From: Rhizophlyctis rosea
Taxonomy: Eukaryota; Chytridiomycota; Chytridiomycetes; Rhizophlyctidales; Rhizophlyctidaceae
Assembly: GCA_027596075.1 (NCBI GenBank)
Contig: JADGJC010000556.1
Span: 1 to 17,628 of the forward strand
Reading direction: 5' to 3'
DNA: 17,628 bases
Part shown: positions 9,298 to 17,628 of the stretch, in pieces
How positions within the stretch are numbered: position 1 is the stretch's first letter
How the letters are laid out: every line of letters starts with the position of its first letter
Translations under genes and position numbers: made by a program
The notes under the pieces: model-generated
Told to the model about the DNA's origin: nothing
The model's input: the letters and a program-made list of their open reading frames with translations, nothing else
Database searches by the model: none

Positions 9298-11505
9298 TGG
9301 TTTTGGGAGGAGAGTTGGAAGGAGTGGGGAAGGGTGTGTGTGTTTCTGTCATATAGAGCTACCTGTTGTGTACTTATGTATTATATGAGGTTTTTGGGTG
9401 TGCTTTATGAAAAAGTTTTGGGTGTTGTAGCAGAATTTGTTGAGGGATGCATCTTGACGAGAACGAGGGCGTTGGCAATTCCAATGAGGGCTGTCTTTGT
9501 TACAGGGAGCGATTCCGCATTAAATGACTGTCTGAACATTCGTAATGCCAGGACACGCGTAACTAACATGTCCCATCTACATGAAAGGGCTTGATGACTT
9601 CTACACAGCAGGTCATAAAAAGGGTATGATGTCGTCCAGATGGATGTGCTTGGCGACTGAACAACACGCTCAATCGCTCTAGCCTGATCCTTCTTCTCTT
9701 TGACGCCATAAAGAATTCTTTATCAGTCATGTCATTGTGTATGGACCGTCTCCTTATCGAGGAGTCAACACGACAAAGGGAATAGGTGAAAAGTTATGGA
9801 TATATTCGTTGGGTTTCTGACTCCGCCAGCACATGGAGAAAGGGGCTGGCCATCGTGCTCCATGGAGAACGCAATTGAGTTTTTTTCCTCTTCCGTGGCC
9901 ACGTCCGATCTGCTGAGGATCGACCTGCGACATGAAGCCCCATACACTTTAATGCAGTCGAGGCAATAAAAAGAAATACTCACATAGACATTCCATCTCA
10001 AGAGCATGTTGGTTCAACAAATGCCTGATCAGCAGTGGCACGCAGAATATCATTCCTTCCGACCTCTATGGAGTTGTGCATATGGTGCAGCCATTCCCCA
10101 TAACAAAACACATCTACCGCTCCCATTACATGTGCTTTGTCCTTTTCAATGGCGAGTATTGGTACTATCAGCATCGCCTGTCAGCCGCGGTTACCCTCAT
10201 AAGCGTGGTGGAAAAAACTTCCTTACCATCTCGCTTCATGGCCCTTGAAACTTTTGCCAGGCCCAAGGCAAACCCGACTCGTCATGCACGACAGAGCACA
10301 TGGCATATCAAATCTACTCCTACTCCCTCGCATGAGACAATATGATCAAGGCAGATGTACAGTCACAGCGTGTGTGTTCAGTCCTCTTCCGAGAAAGCTG
10401 GTGATGACTTTCAGGATGTGTGATCCCGAAGAGTGGTTCGACAAACATGGAAGAATCTGAAGAATGTGCTTCGAAGATGAAATAAGTATCGTATCGGTCC
10501 GGAGTGCAATGAGATCTAGCTGCATGCTTTTATGCTTTGCCATAGCCCTCAAAATCAGTTTTACCCATTGGTTATGTCATTGCATATGGATAATCAACAA
10601 TCTGTTCATCTTCTCATCTGCAATCATCACATCATAACCCAGGTCGAGGATAGTCCAACGGGTCGGGAACAGAAAATACTTTCCTTATCATTTTGTTAAT
10701 GGGCCAACTCAGTGAAATGTCACTGTGCAACACGCAGGACGCCAATCAAGATTATCTCAATCCTGTCATAGGCACTTAAGGATCGAACAGTTTGAGCGGT
10801 ATAGCGAAGAGGTCGGTGTGTGTTGGGCTCGATGTCAGCGCAATAAATCACCACCAATGAAACCGCCAGCTGAGAACAACAAAAAAAGATACGGAACGTA
10901 GTACGCAGGATGGATCCCAAGACAGCGCCCGGTCCGTGGTGGAATGCGTAGTTGTCGCCTCTGCCCCCTACACCCACTCGTCATAGACACATGCAGAGTG
11001 CAGCTGTGGCGGAAAATAGAATGATAAACCGAGGCACCTCGCATTACCATTGAAAGAGCTTTATCCTTATGAGTGGTGATTGGGGTTCACTCCAGTCAGT
11101 GAAGGAGTTGAATGGGCTTGACTTGAACGTTCTCAAAGTGAACTCACCCATTACATGGTGTTAAAGTCTCTTGAGCCGTTCCAAGAGTTCTCTCGTTCCA
11201 AGATCCTCACTCATTCCTTCCGATGTGGATGGACTCCAAACCTCCACCTCCATATGTGAGCGGGAGTTGGAATTCGCAAGTGGGCATTGGGATACTCCTT
11301 TTACTGCCCAAGAAACCCACAAGTTGATATAATATTGGTATCTTCAATACAGAACAACGACAGAGCAAAATTCAGCAGTAAGGACCCTGACGGACCCTGA
11401 CCTGAACGTAATCAATCCACTCGCTCCGGCTGGAATGCACCTCGTCGATCTGATTGGCTTGTTTTTTGAGGGTCGTCACCAAGCGATTGTCAATATGTGT
11501 ATCGG
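9298..11505. other. Gene-poor region downstream of SEC1
   Basis: I see no supported gene in these 2.2 kb. The first 120 nt are T/G-rich and probably the SEC1 3' UTR. Open frames here are under 90 codons, lack family motifs and overlap each other on both strands. The longest minus-strand candidates (10977-10720 and 10007-9765) have hydrophobic stretches or possible splice sites but no codon bias. A small tandem duplication of GGACCCTGAC lies at about 11383-11402. Base composition is more even than in the core genes to the left. Confidence 0.5.
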
Positions 11506-11624
11506 CCTGCAATAGCAGAGTGGTCATGCGTCGGGGATGAACAACGTAGAGGTTCGGCGTTCAAACCCGACAAGCGGCGCCTGTGGTTGCAGTAAGTCCG
11601 ATTCTCCTTTTTTTTTTTTTTTTT
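11506..11624 (+). ncRNA. tRNA-derived RNA polymerase III unit (SINE head, tRNA relic or small ncRNA)
   Basis: TAGCAGAGTGG at 11513-11523 matches a tRNA A box, and GTTCAAACC at 11559-11567 matches the B box (GWTCRANNC). Their starts are 46 nt apart, as in a normal tRNA. A D-arm can be drawn: GCA (11515-11517) pairs with TGC (11527-11529) around an AGTGGT loop. A run of 17 T (11608-11624) follows as a Pol III stop. However, the anticodon and T stems do not pair and the acceptor at the expected place does not fit, so it is not a functional tRNA. CTGCAA (11507-11512) could instead pair with TTGCAG (11587-11592). The best readings are a tRNA-derived SINE 5' part, a decayed tRNA, or a tRNA-like ncRNA. 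The promoter boxes are seen; transcription is inferred. Confidence 0.45.
11608..11624 (+). terminator. T17 tract, candidate Pol III terminator
   Basis: Seventeen consecutive T follow CTCC, about 41 nt after the B box. Four or more T are enough to stop Pol III, so this would end transcription from the upstream boxes efficiently. It could alternatively be the poly(A) tail of an element inserted in the minus orientation. Confidence 0.45.
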
Positions 11625-12074
11625 CTCTTAGCATTCCGCCTGATGACGTCTTTAGCCCTTGATGAGTGCTACAAATGTCCATCGCCTTGTCCGAAGCAAC
11701 CCACCGCAAGTCCGAACGCACGTCCAGTAGCCCCTCACATACACCCTCCGAGACAACCTCCGGCCCGCGAGGCCCACATGGTGGGGCCAAGGATCCGAAG
11801 TAGAACACAAATTGCTTTTACGAAAAATGGAAGTGGCAAATGGTGCAAAGGGATAACGATGATTAGATACCTTCGATGGACCCAAACCCATCCAACGATC
11901 AAGCCATCCAGTCCCATGGCGACAACGTAATATCCCTTCATGTTGTGGGCTTTCTGGGCGCATCTACTTCATTGGGGACGGAGGATGGTGAAGGACTGGA
12001 AAGCATCCAGCCCCCCGCGGCAGGGAATTTGGGGGTCGTAAAGTGAAAAGACCAAAAGCCTTTCGTTGCCTTTC
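11625..12074. other. Unassigned spacer
   Basis: Only short overlapping open frames are present. The plus-strand frame through the T17 tract mimics a signal peptide because TTT codes Phe, and I do not accept it as a gene. No other structure was recognised. Confidence 0.4.
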
Positions 12075-12353
12075 ATGCTGGCTTCTCTGATTCAGTCCAT
12101 GACCGCAATCCACGGGTTTGGTTTCTCACGCGGAACGACACTGAGTAGGATCCTGACGAACCGTGGTAGATTGCGTGCTGAAAGCCCCGCAGTCCCCAGC
12201 ACAGATCCCCAGCACAGAATGTTCAGCATGCATGCTCCTGATTCTGGCTTTCTAATTTCGACCAGACCGCAATCCACATTCTCTTATTCACGACACCAGG
12301 GGTTTGGCATGTCTCACGCGGAAAGAAATATAGGATCTTGACGGATCCGTGGT
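12075..12353. repeat. Imperfect direct repeat, two copies
   Basis: Copy 1 (about 12075-12167) and copy 2 (about 12238-12353) share a series of words in the same order: a CTGATTC / TTCTGGCTT block, GACCGCAATCCAC (12101 and 12265), GGGTTTGG (12114 and about 12299), TCTCACGCGGA (12124 and 12312), and AGGATC.TGACG..CCGTGGT (12147 and 12332). Spacing is 164 then 185-188 because copy 2 carries about 24 extra bases in the middle. Between them, CCCCAGCACAGA is itself tandemly doubled near 12194-12219. The repeat is not coding and has no transposase. Confidence 0.8.
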
Positions 12354-12725
12354 GCCGTCCCTGCGCCTACCCTCTGGCAAAATTTTCAATACGCGTATTC
12401 CTAATTCTATCTTCCCCTTCCGTTTCAAAAAAGCTTGCGTTCCATTTTGGAACTTTCCTGCATTCTGCATTCCATTCGTCTGGACGGAGGTTACCGAAAG
12501 AAAAGAATAAGAAGGGTCCATTGATTAGTTGCTTTACTTCCTATGAGTCCATTCTGTATTCCCATCATGTTCTGTCTCACGGTCCTCATTCAGGTTTCAT
12601 TCCCTTACGGGTATCATTGGACGCCGATGGATCTCTGTCGATACGGCTTGCATCGAAAAGAAAAACACCATTGATAACTCACACAATCAAATACTGTACC
12701 CAGACCGTTTAGCAGTGGTGAACTA

Positions 12726-13425
12726 TGCTGCAGTGAAGAAAGACTGTTGACTCACTAATAGTCCTTCCTTGTCGACCACATCAATGCCAAAGCGGACCAC
12801 ATCAGTGGTAGAAGTCGCACGCGATGTATCCGGCCACTCAACACTGGACAAGTGCTTCAGTGGACGGATGTCTTTGAGCTCTTCACATCTACCTCTCCAT
12901 TAACTTCTTGGAAAAAGACGAATGCGCCAATGGGAATTCTTGCGCAATGTATCCGGTGTATTGTACAATGAACAACTGCAGCAGTCAACGGAGACGATTG
13001 GTCACCAGGCATGTCCTTCCTTGTCGCCTTGTTCGAAATGAACGCAAGGACGAAAGACTTCTGCCGGCGCTGTATCCGAAACACTCAATTGCCAACAGCG
13101 CTGTAGTGAACGGAGACTATCCATCTTCCCGCATGTTCTCCCTTATTGCCTTATTGAAATGGACGCACCAATGAGAATTCTTAACGACGCTGTATCCGCA
13201 TAAGCCAAGAGTGACCAGCACTGTTCCAAAGAACGCACGCTGCAGTAGCGACGTGTCACAGATGGAAAAGATTACACCAATGAGAATTATCCATGGCATA
13301 TATCCGGGCGCAATTACTCCATTGAACAGTGAAAGATGCTGCAGTGGACAACCGAGGGGATGTATCCGGACGCAATCAGTGCGATTGACAGTGAAAAAGC
13401 GCAGCAGTGGACAGCGAACAATGAG
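12726..13425. repeat. Degenerate tandem array, period about 120 bp, with TGTATCCGG core
   Basis: TGTATCCGG or a one- to two-base variant starts at 12825, 12948, 13071, 13191, 13299 and 13361, giving spacings of 123, 123, 120, 108 and 62. A second shared word near GCTGCAGTGGAC follows most copies (about 12851, 12976, 13099, 13240, 13337, 13399), with a leading partial copy at 12726. A third word, CCAATGRGAATTCTT, recurs at 12927, 13168 and 13277. Copies are well diverged, so the array is old. Stop codons and variable spacing argue against coding. It ends about 165 bp upstream of the secreted-protein start codon. Confidence 0.8.
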
Positions 13426-13474
13426 ATGGCAACTTGCCTCCAAGCGACATGAAGCCGAAACGAAATGCAAAGTG

Positions 13475-13480
13475 TATAAA
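13475..13480 (+). promoter_or_regulatory. TATA box of the secreted Cys-rich protein gene
   Basis: TATAAA sits 111 nt before the ATG at 13591 and is followed by a C-rich leader (13500-13590) without upstream ATGs, a normal arrangement for a strongly inducible fungal gene. Confidence 0.6.
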
Positions 13481-13590
13481 ATGAACCCGGCACGCCCCAA
13501 CATTCTCCATATCATCCCACCCACCTCCCCTGCTCCCCACCCACACACCACTCTCCTCTCCATTCTCCCAACCCCTCCCTCGACCCAAAA

Positions 13591-13954
13591 ATGAAGTTCG
13601 CAATCCTCTCCACGTTCGCCCTCTTCAACCTCATCGCCGCCGCGCCCACACCCAACACTGCAATCGAAAAGCGGGACCCAGGAAACGGCGGCCACTACCA
13701 ATGCTTCAAACAAAGCTACGAAGCCTATGAATGCGTCTACACTACCTGTTACACGGGGATGGTGCAGCCTGTTGGATATGTTGATACTTGGTAAGTGGGA
13801 AGGTTGCCCGCACCTGTTCAGCTATGCCTGCGCTTCAGTCCTTATCTGACTCCTCTTATTTGTTTGCAGGTGGGGCGGAGTCGGTGACGCCGGATGGGCC
13901 TGCAACAACTGGATGGATCTCTGCGAGAACCAATGCTGGGCTCAGCCCGCTTAA
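13591..13954 (+). CDS. Small secreted cysteine-rich protein with Kex2-type propeptide
   Basis: Exons are 13591-13790 and 13870-13954 (TAA 13952-13954). The 79-nt intron has donor GTAAGT and acceptor TTGCAG and splits a Trp codon. The product is 94 aa. Residues 1-18 form a signal peptide (MKFAILSTFALFNLIAAA). A short propeptide ends in the dibasic KR at 27-28, a Kex2 site. The mature part is about 66 residues with six Cys (38, 48, 53, 78, 85, 89; spacing C-X9-C-X4-C-X24-C-X6-C-X3-C), enough for three disulfides, plus five Trp. Codons are strongly C-ending in exon 1. This architecture is typical of apoplastic effectors, antimicrobial peptides and other small secreted proteins of filamentous fungi. 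I do not recognise the family and assign no activity. A TATA box and a diverged tandem array lie upstream. Confidence 0.85.
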
Positions 13955-14842
13955 AACTGTTTCGATAATTATGCAGTTTGCAGAAGGTAGGGACTTTCTT
14001 CTGGGCGACTTTTCGCCATCCTCGGAAACGTTGGCCCTTTTCAGCTCGCTCACAACTGGTCCTCTTCCAGACCCAATACGCCCGTTCAGCTTTCTATGAG
14101 GTACAGGGCTTTGGTGATAGCAGGAGCACAGTAGAACGTCGATACCTTAGCGATATAGAGAAAATATGTGGAACTATGTGTGTTGTAAAATGCGTTTCAA
14201 TTCTATTACAAGCAGCTGTGCTGCACAATCAACAATATGCACCTCAGTTTTGACTGTTTTCGATGTGGTATCGATATTGGGGTCTGCACCAACCTCCGTT
14301 TTCTGAGAGACTGTGGTTTCGGGAGTCAATATATGGCACTCTAAATGATATAACAACAAAGCGCCCTATCAACCTTGAAACAATTATTGACTAGAGTGGG
14401 AAACAAACTTGGCAGCACCCACTAGAAAACACTCGAGCTCCGAGAGCCTGGGCAGAGACGAAAATTCCAACCCGACTAAGACGTAAAAGCCATGGCCTTA
14501 TAATGACTTCGTTGCGTTGAGAAGTGTGGCACCATCTCAATTCATGTAAGATGAGATCTTAGTGGGAAAATCCGCCCATTATCTATGATGGGTAATGTTG
14601 ACGCATGTTCGCAACACAAAAGATCAATATAGCAAGTACAAATGAATGCTGACAAGCGGGCTCGCACTCCAAGCCATTTTCCGATGCGAACGCTCAAATA
14701 CCCGCGCCAACGTCCGTTGATCCGCCTATCGTCCTGCAAGGTCCGTTCAATGACCTCAGGTTGTGGGCCGTTGCTACAGTATCTGCCACGCTGAGCCAGC
14801 CCCGCCAGGATCTTGCAACATCCTAGGCCAGCGCACATTTGC
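13955..14842. other. Intergenic, convergent 3' regions
   Basis: This stretch separates the plus-strand secreted-protein gene from the minus-strand HET gene. It should hold both 3' UTRs. It contains only short, unsupported open frames and no repeat or RNA gene that I could recognise. Confidence 0.5.
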
Positions 14843-16320
14843 TCATCTTCTCCACCCTTCTCCTACAACATCCAGTGTTGCCCCCGATGCAATGGTGATC
14901 TCAGCGCAGCTATCGGTGGGGACGTTACCCTTGAAGGGAAGCTGGCAACGAACGACTGGTTTCCCTTCCTTGATCTCCACCAAATGTGCTCTGCACCCAA
15001 TAAACACCACATCTGGCTCCCGTCCACAACTACATGAATCTCCACTACATTCAATCCGCTCTTTTGAACGATCGATACAGTTATATTCGTCAAAATCCAC
15101 CTTTTTCTTCACCACCCCCCCATCCTTCTTCTCCCAAGTCGTGATGTAACTACGATGCGGCGTGTTGTATGGGTCATGGTCGTAATACTCCATCCCACTC
15201 CGTCCTAGGTCGCATTCCCGCCATACTGCCGTGACAAGGCTCACCCCACTTTCACTTATCCGCCATTTGTTTGAGGTAGCGCGGACTTCGGACGTACGGT
15301 AGTAGGTGTTGAAGTACGAAGCGGGGATCTCAATGACTCTGCCCTTGAGGATATGATCAGAGATGGCGACCACTGTCTGTGATATGTCAAGATCCGGGGC
15401 GAAGATTGCTTGTGTGTCTTTGGTACCGAGGATAGGAAGGTCCATGTCGCCACCGACCGCGTTCAAAAATTCCTCTAGAAGGGCGTGTAACGAGCAATCG
15501 TATCCTAGAATCTGGCATATCCAACCAGCCCGGCCAACCCATAGATACGGTCATGCATTTCCATGGAACTCCTCCCACCACTGTCCGCACTAGCGTATTT
15601 GATCAACGTACCGAGAGGAAGGGTATCAGGTGCCAATGAAAGAGAACACCGCTCGTGAGCTGCCCAGACGGTATTTGGACCCAACATCCATCCCAAAAAC
15701 GCAGCCCATCGGTCCCCCTCCCGCCATTCTCTCCCCTCCTCGTGCAACCCCTTTACCGCCCTCGTATATCGACGGATACCTTTAATAATGCTAGTCCGTG
15801 GGGATTCCCTGGCATCGGGTACAACGTGTATGACGATTTTGGGGAGTAGGATCTCCTGAAACGTCCATACACGTGTGGTGTGCCGGGTTTTGAGATACTC
15901 CTTCGCAAGGTTCATCACCCGCCACCCGTTCCAATCGTCCTTCATATCCGCTTCCGTCACCTTCTCGAAGGAACTGGGTTTCATCCGATCCGTGCACAAC
16001 AAACGTTACCGAGTTTGCGTATGTTGAGCGCATGTACTGCATTGCTAAATGAAGCTGCTCAGCATCGAGGTTACGCATTTGTAGGACGTCGATCCAGGGG
16101 TTGATGGTTGCGAGAGCTCTTTCAGTATAGCTATTTTGAGGTCGTCGTTGGATATTTGGACGAGAATCCCTCCCAAAAGGAGTTCAGCGGTAGTTCCCCA
16201 ACCGTAAGGGACGGTTAAAAAGGTGTTAAGGTCGAGGCTCTCTTTGAGGAGGAGGGATAACTCTTCCTCAACGCTCGCACGGGATAGTTCTACATTAGTT
16301 TTGGATATCCACGCGTTCAT
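14843..16320 (-). pseudogene. HET-domain (heterokaryon incompatibility) protein, frameshifted
   Basis: HET-domain proteins trigger cell death after fusion of genetically different hyphae. Landmarks of the domain appear in order on the minus strand: FLTVPYGWGT (for YxALSYxWG), then INPWIDVLQMRNLD at about 16102 (for WIDALCINQxD), QLHLAMQYMRSTYANSVTFVVHG, RVWTFQEILL near 15873-15845, and DRIYGLAGLVGY near 15550-15517. They lie in alternating frames: frame A from 16320 to about 16150, frame B from about 16130 to 15985, frame A again to about 15515, then frame B to the stop at 14843. The segments between shifts are open and conserved, so three single-base-type shifts are needed; gaps are far too short for introns. 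The ATG at 16320 lies close to the first motif, so the N-terminus may be incomplete or in an upstream exon (up to about 16730). The C-terminal 200 residues are unassigned. Sequencing indels are the main alternative to real decay. Confidence 0.75.
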
Positions 16321-17628
16321 CTCAGCGGTATCTCGTTCATGCGGTAGATGGGATGGGGGTGACGATTTCTTCCGCCATTTACGTTGTTGGAAAATCGCTT
16401 TATAGATTCGGTTTTACAAACTGGTTCTGCAACATGATGCTTGTTTGAATTATCAAAAGGCAAGTTGGGGTCGAAGAAACCGTCTATCAGCTTGAACTTG
16501 ATCGAATATGAAGGGAACTATTTTCGGAATAATGCAAATAAGTAATAGAATAGTACAGAATAAACCCGACAACGTGATAGTGACTGAAAAAAGGGTTTCC
16601 ATTCTCACCGAAAGAGAACACACTAGACTCACGAAGTTTCACACTCAAATTGATCATAAGCGCTTTCCCCTGCGTTGATGCTGATTGAGGGGCAGGTTTT
16701 GCGGGGAGAATACCTTTTATGAGTGATTTTCTTGGGCCAAGCCTTTGGACTCTTGGACCCTTCTGCCGTTGCCGCACCATCGTTGCCCAAGTTGCCCGCG
16801 TCCCTTCTTCAGCCTTACCTACTTCCTGCAACCCTTACGCCACCACCCGTCCTGCCAATCCTGTCCACTCCGCTACCCCGGTCGCCTTTTGCAGCGTTGA
16901 GGCATGGTTCGCCAGGGTCCTTTTGCAGCCCCCTGCTTCAGGAGACATCCACAATGCCATTTCACAAGAAGAAGAAAACGTCACAGAATCGATAGTATGT
17001 GCACCACTACAGTCGGAATCTTCCTATGGACCAATCTCAAGCGATTCACACAACCAATTCTTGTATTCTTCCACTACTCATGGCCAGGCAGAGTTTTGGA
17101 GGTTGCCATACTATTACATATTACTCATTGCAGCGTTCAAGGTGGGAGAAGCTCTTCAAAGATCATCTCCCCGAAAACACTAATACTCCATGCACTCGTA
17201 ACCCATGGGTCTTCTCAATTTGTATTTAAATGTTCCAGTATGGTAATAGAGTCAATACCGTAGTCACCTGGGGACGAGCTCCCCGTGCCCCGAGCGACTC
17301 GCCAACTTGAGTAGCCGGTTGATTGTAGTTATGGCTCAAATATCTTCTACAATCCCGACGTAGCCTGTACCTGACAAGACTTTGCTTATATAGATATATC
17401 TCCGCAAAATCATCATCCACCTGAATCCAGCAAAGTCTCCTTAAGTGCAAAGTTCAGAGCAAGGCGTGCTTCAACTATGCCAGTCCGAATTGGTTGCATT
17501 TGTATTTCATCAATGTCATGTCCATGACCTACAGCTTGATGCGTCTTTTGTCAACAAAACGCACCCGCTTTTGTTTACTAACAATTCCACGATTCGGGGG
17601 GGGGGGGGGGGGTGTGGGTTGGCTCAAT
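16321..17628. other. Right-end region without a convincing gene
   Basis: The minus strand from 16400 to 16730 may hold the promoter or an upstream exon of the HET gene; a GTGAGT donor lies at 16632 on that strand. A plus-strand open frame of 154 codons (16719-17183) and a second overlapping frame (16723-16995, Pro/Leu-rich, ending in a Lys-rich stretch) are both open, but neither shows domain motifs or clear codon bias, so I do not call either. From 17200 onward I see only A/T-rich unique sequence until the G17 tract. Confidence 0.4.
17596..17612 (+). repeat. G17 homopolymer
   Basis: Seventeen consecutive G followed by TGTGGGTTGG, close to the right edge. It is a likely length-variable mononucleotide repeat and a known sort of site for polymerase slippage and assembly error. 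Confidence 0.95.

Noticed and set aside
9734..10007. Minus-strand spliced small gene using GTGAGT and GTCGCAG sites
   Set aside because: Splice-like words are present, but the joined peptide shows no motif or bias; random occurrence is likely.
10720..10977. Minus-strand 85-codon frame with a hydrophobic segment
   Set aside because: No recognisable family, no clear promoter or codon bias, and it overlaps another open frame of similar length. Length alone is expected by chance.
11086..11108. Overlapping inverted repeats TTCACT/AGTGAA and ACTCC/GGAGT
   Set aside because: Arms of 5-6 bp are common by chance and nothing nearby suggests an operator or terminator.
11506..11593. Functional tRNA gene (a Ser TGA or Phe GAA anticodon could be imagined)
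   Set aside because: Anticodon stem TCGGG has no partner at the right distance and the T stem mismatches at most positions, so only the internal promoter boxes are credible.
11583..11930. Plus-strand frame that looks like a signal peptide followed by a Cys/Pro-rich protein
   Set aside because: The hydrophobic start is only the T17 tract read as Phe, and the supposed start lies inside the tRNA-like unit. No splice or codon-bias support.
13117..13713. Minus-strand open frame of 198 codons
   Set aside because: It runs antisense through the tandem array, the TATA region and exon 1 of the well-supported secreted-protein gene, and shows no family motif. It is a chance frame.
15970..16170. Short introns explaining the frame changes in the HET gene
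   Set aside because: Possible GT-AG pairs in the gaps would be only about 10-31 nt long, below any normal fungal intron, and conserved HET residues lie in the would-be introns.
16719..17183. Plus-strand 154-codon frame and its overlapping Pro/Leu-rich partner frame
   Set aside because: Two frames are open over the same DNA and neither has motifs, so I cannot choose a coding one. Left as unassigned.

Overview
The window looks like nuclear DNA of a filamentous ascomycete (Pezizomycotina). The evidence is many short GT-AG introns with TACTAAC-like branch sites, a HET-domain gene, a small secreted Cys-rich protein with a Kex2-type propeptide, and fungal-type eEF1A, Stm1 and Sec1 proteins. I cannot name the class or genus from sequence alone. 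All exon joins were worked out by hand from splice consensus, reading phase and protein-family continuity.

The left part (1 to about 9.3 kb) is core genome. The 5' end of the eEF1A gene (TEF1, minus strand, cut by the window edge) is divergently arranged with an Stm1/HABP4/SERBP1-family ribosome-associated protein (plus strand, 4 exons, 327 aa). They share a 1.6-kb intergenic region, and both serve the translating or resting ribosome. After a 1.5-kb spacer comes a 10-exon gene for the exocytic SM protein Sec1 (plus strand, 959 aa). Its last exon encodes a long disordered tail with tandem GGYREER-like repeats. Within most Sec1 exons the synonymous codon choice runs from C-rich to G/T-rich, and one intron is extremely G-rich.

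The right part (about 9.3 to 17.6 kb) looks like accessory genome. It has low gene density, a tRNA-derived RNA polymerase III-type unit (A box, B box, T17), an imperfect direct repeat, and a degenerate array with a period near 120 bp carrying TGTATCCGG. That array ends just upstream of a two-exon, 94-aa secreted six-cysteine protein. A minus-strand HET-domain gene follows, recognisable over 1.5 kb but split by three frameshifts, so probably a pseudogene. The last 1.3 kb has no convincing gene and ends near a run of 17 G.

The most unusual signals are the Sec1 repeat tail, the exon-phased C-to-G codon gradient in SEC1, the tandem array in front of the secreted-protein gene, the degenerate Pol III unit and the triple-frameshifted HET gene. 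No CRISPR, rRNA gene, intact canonical tRNA or intact transposase was seen.
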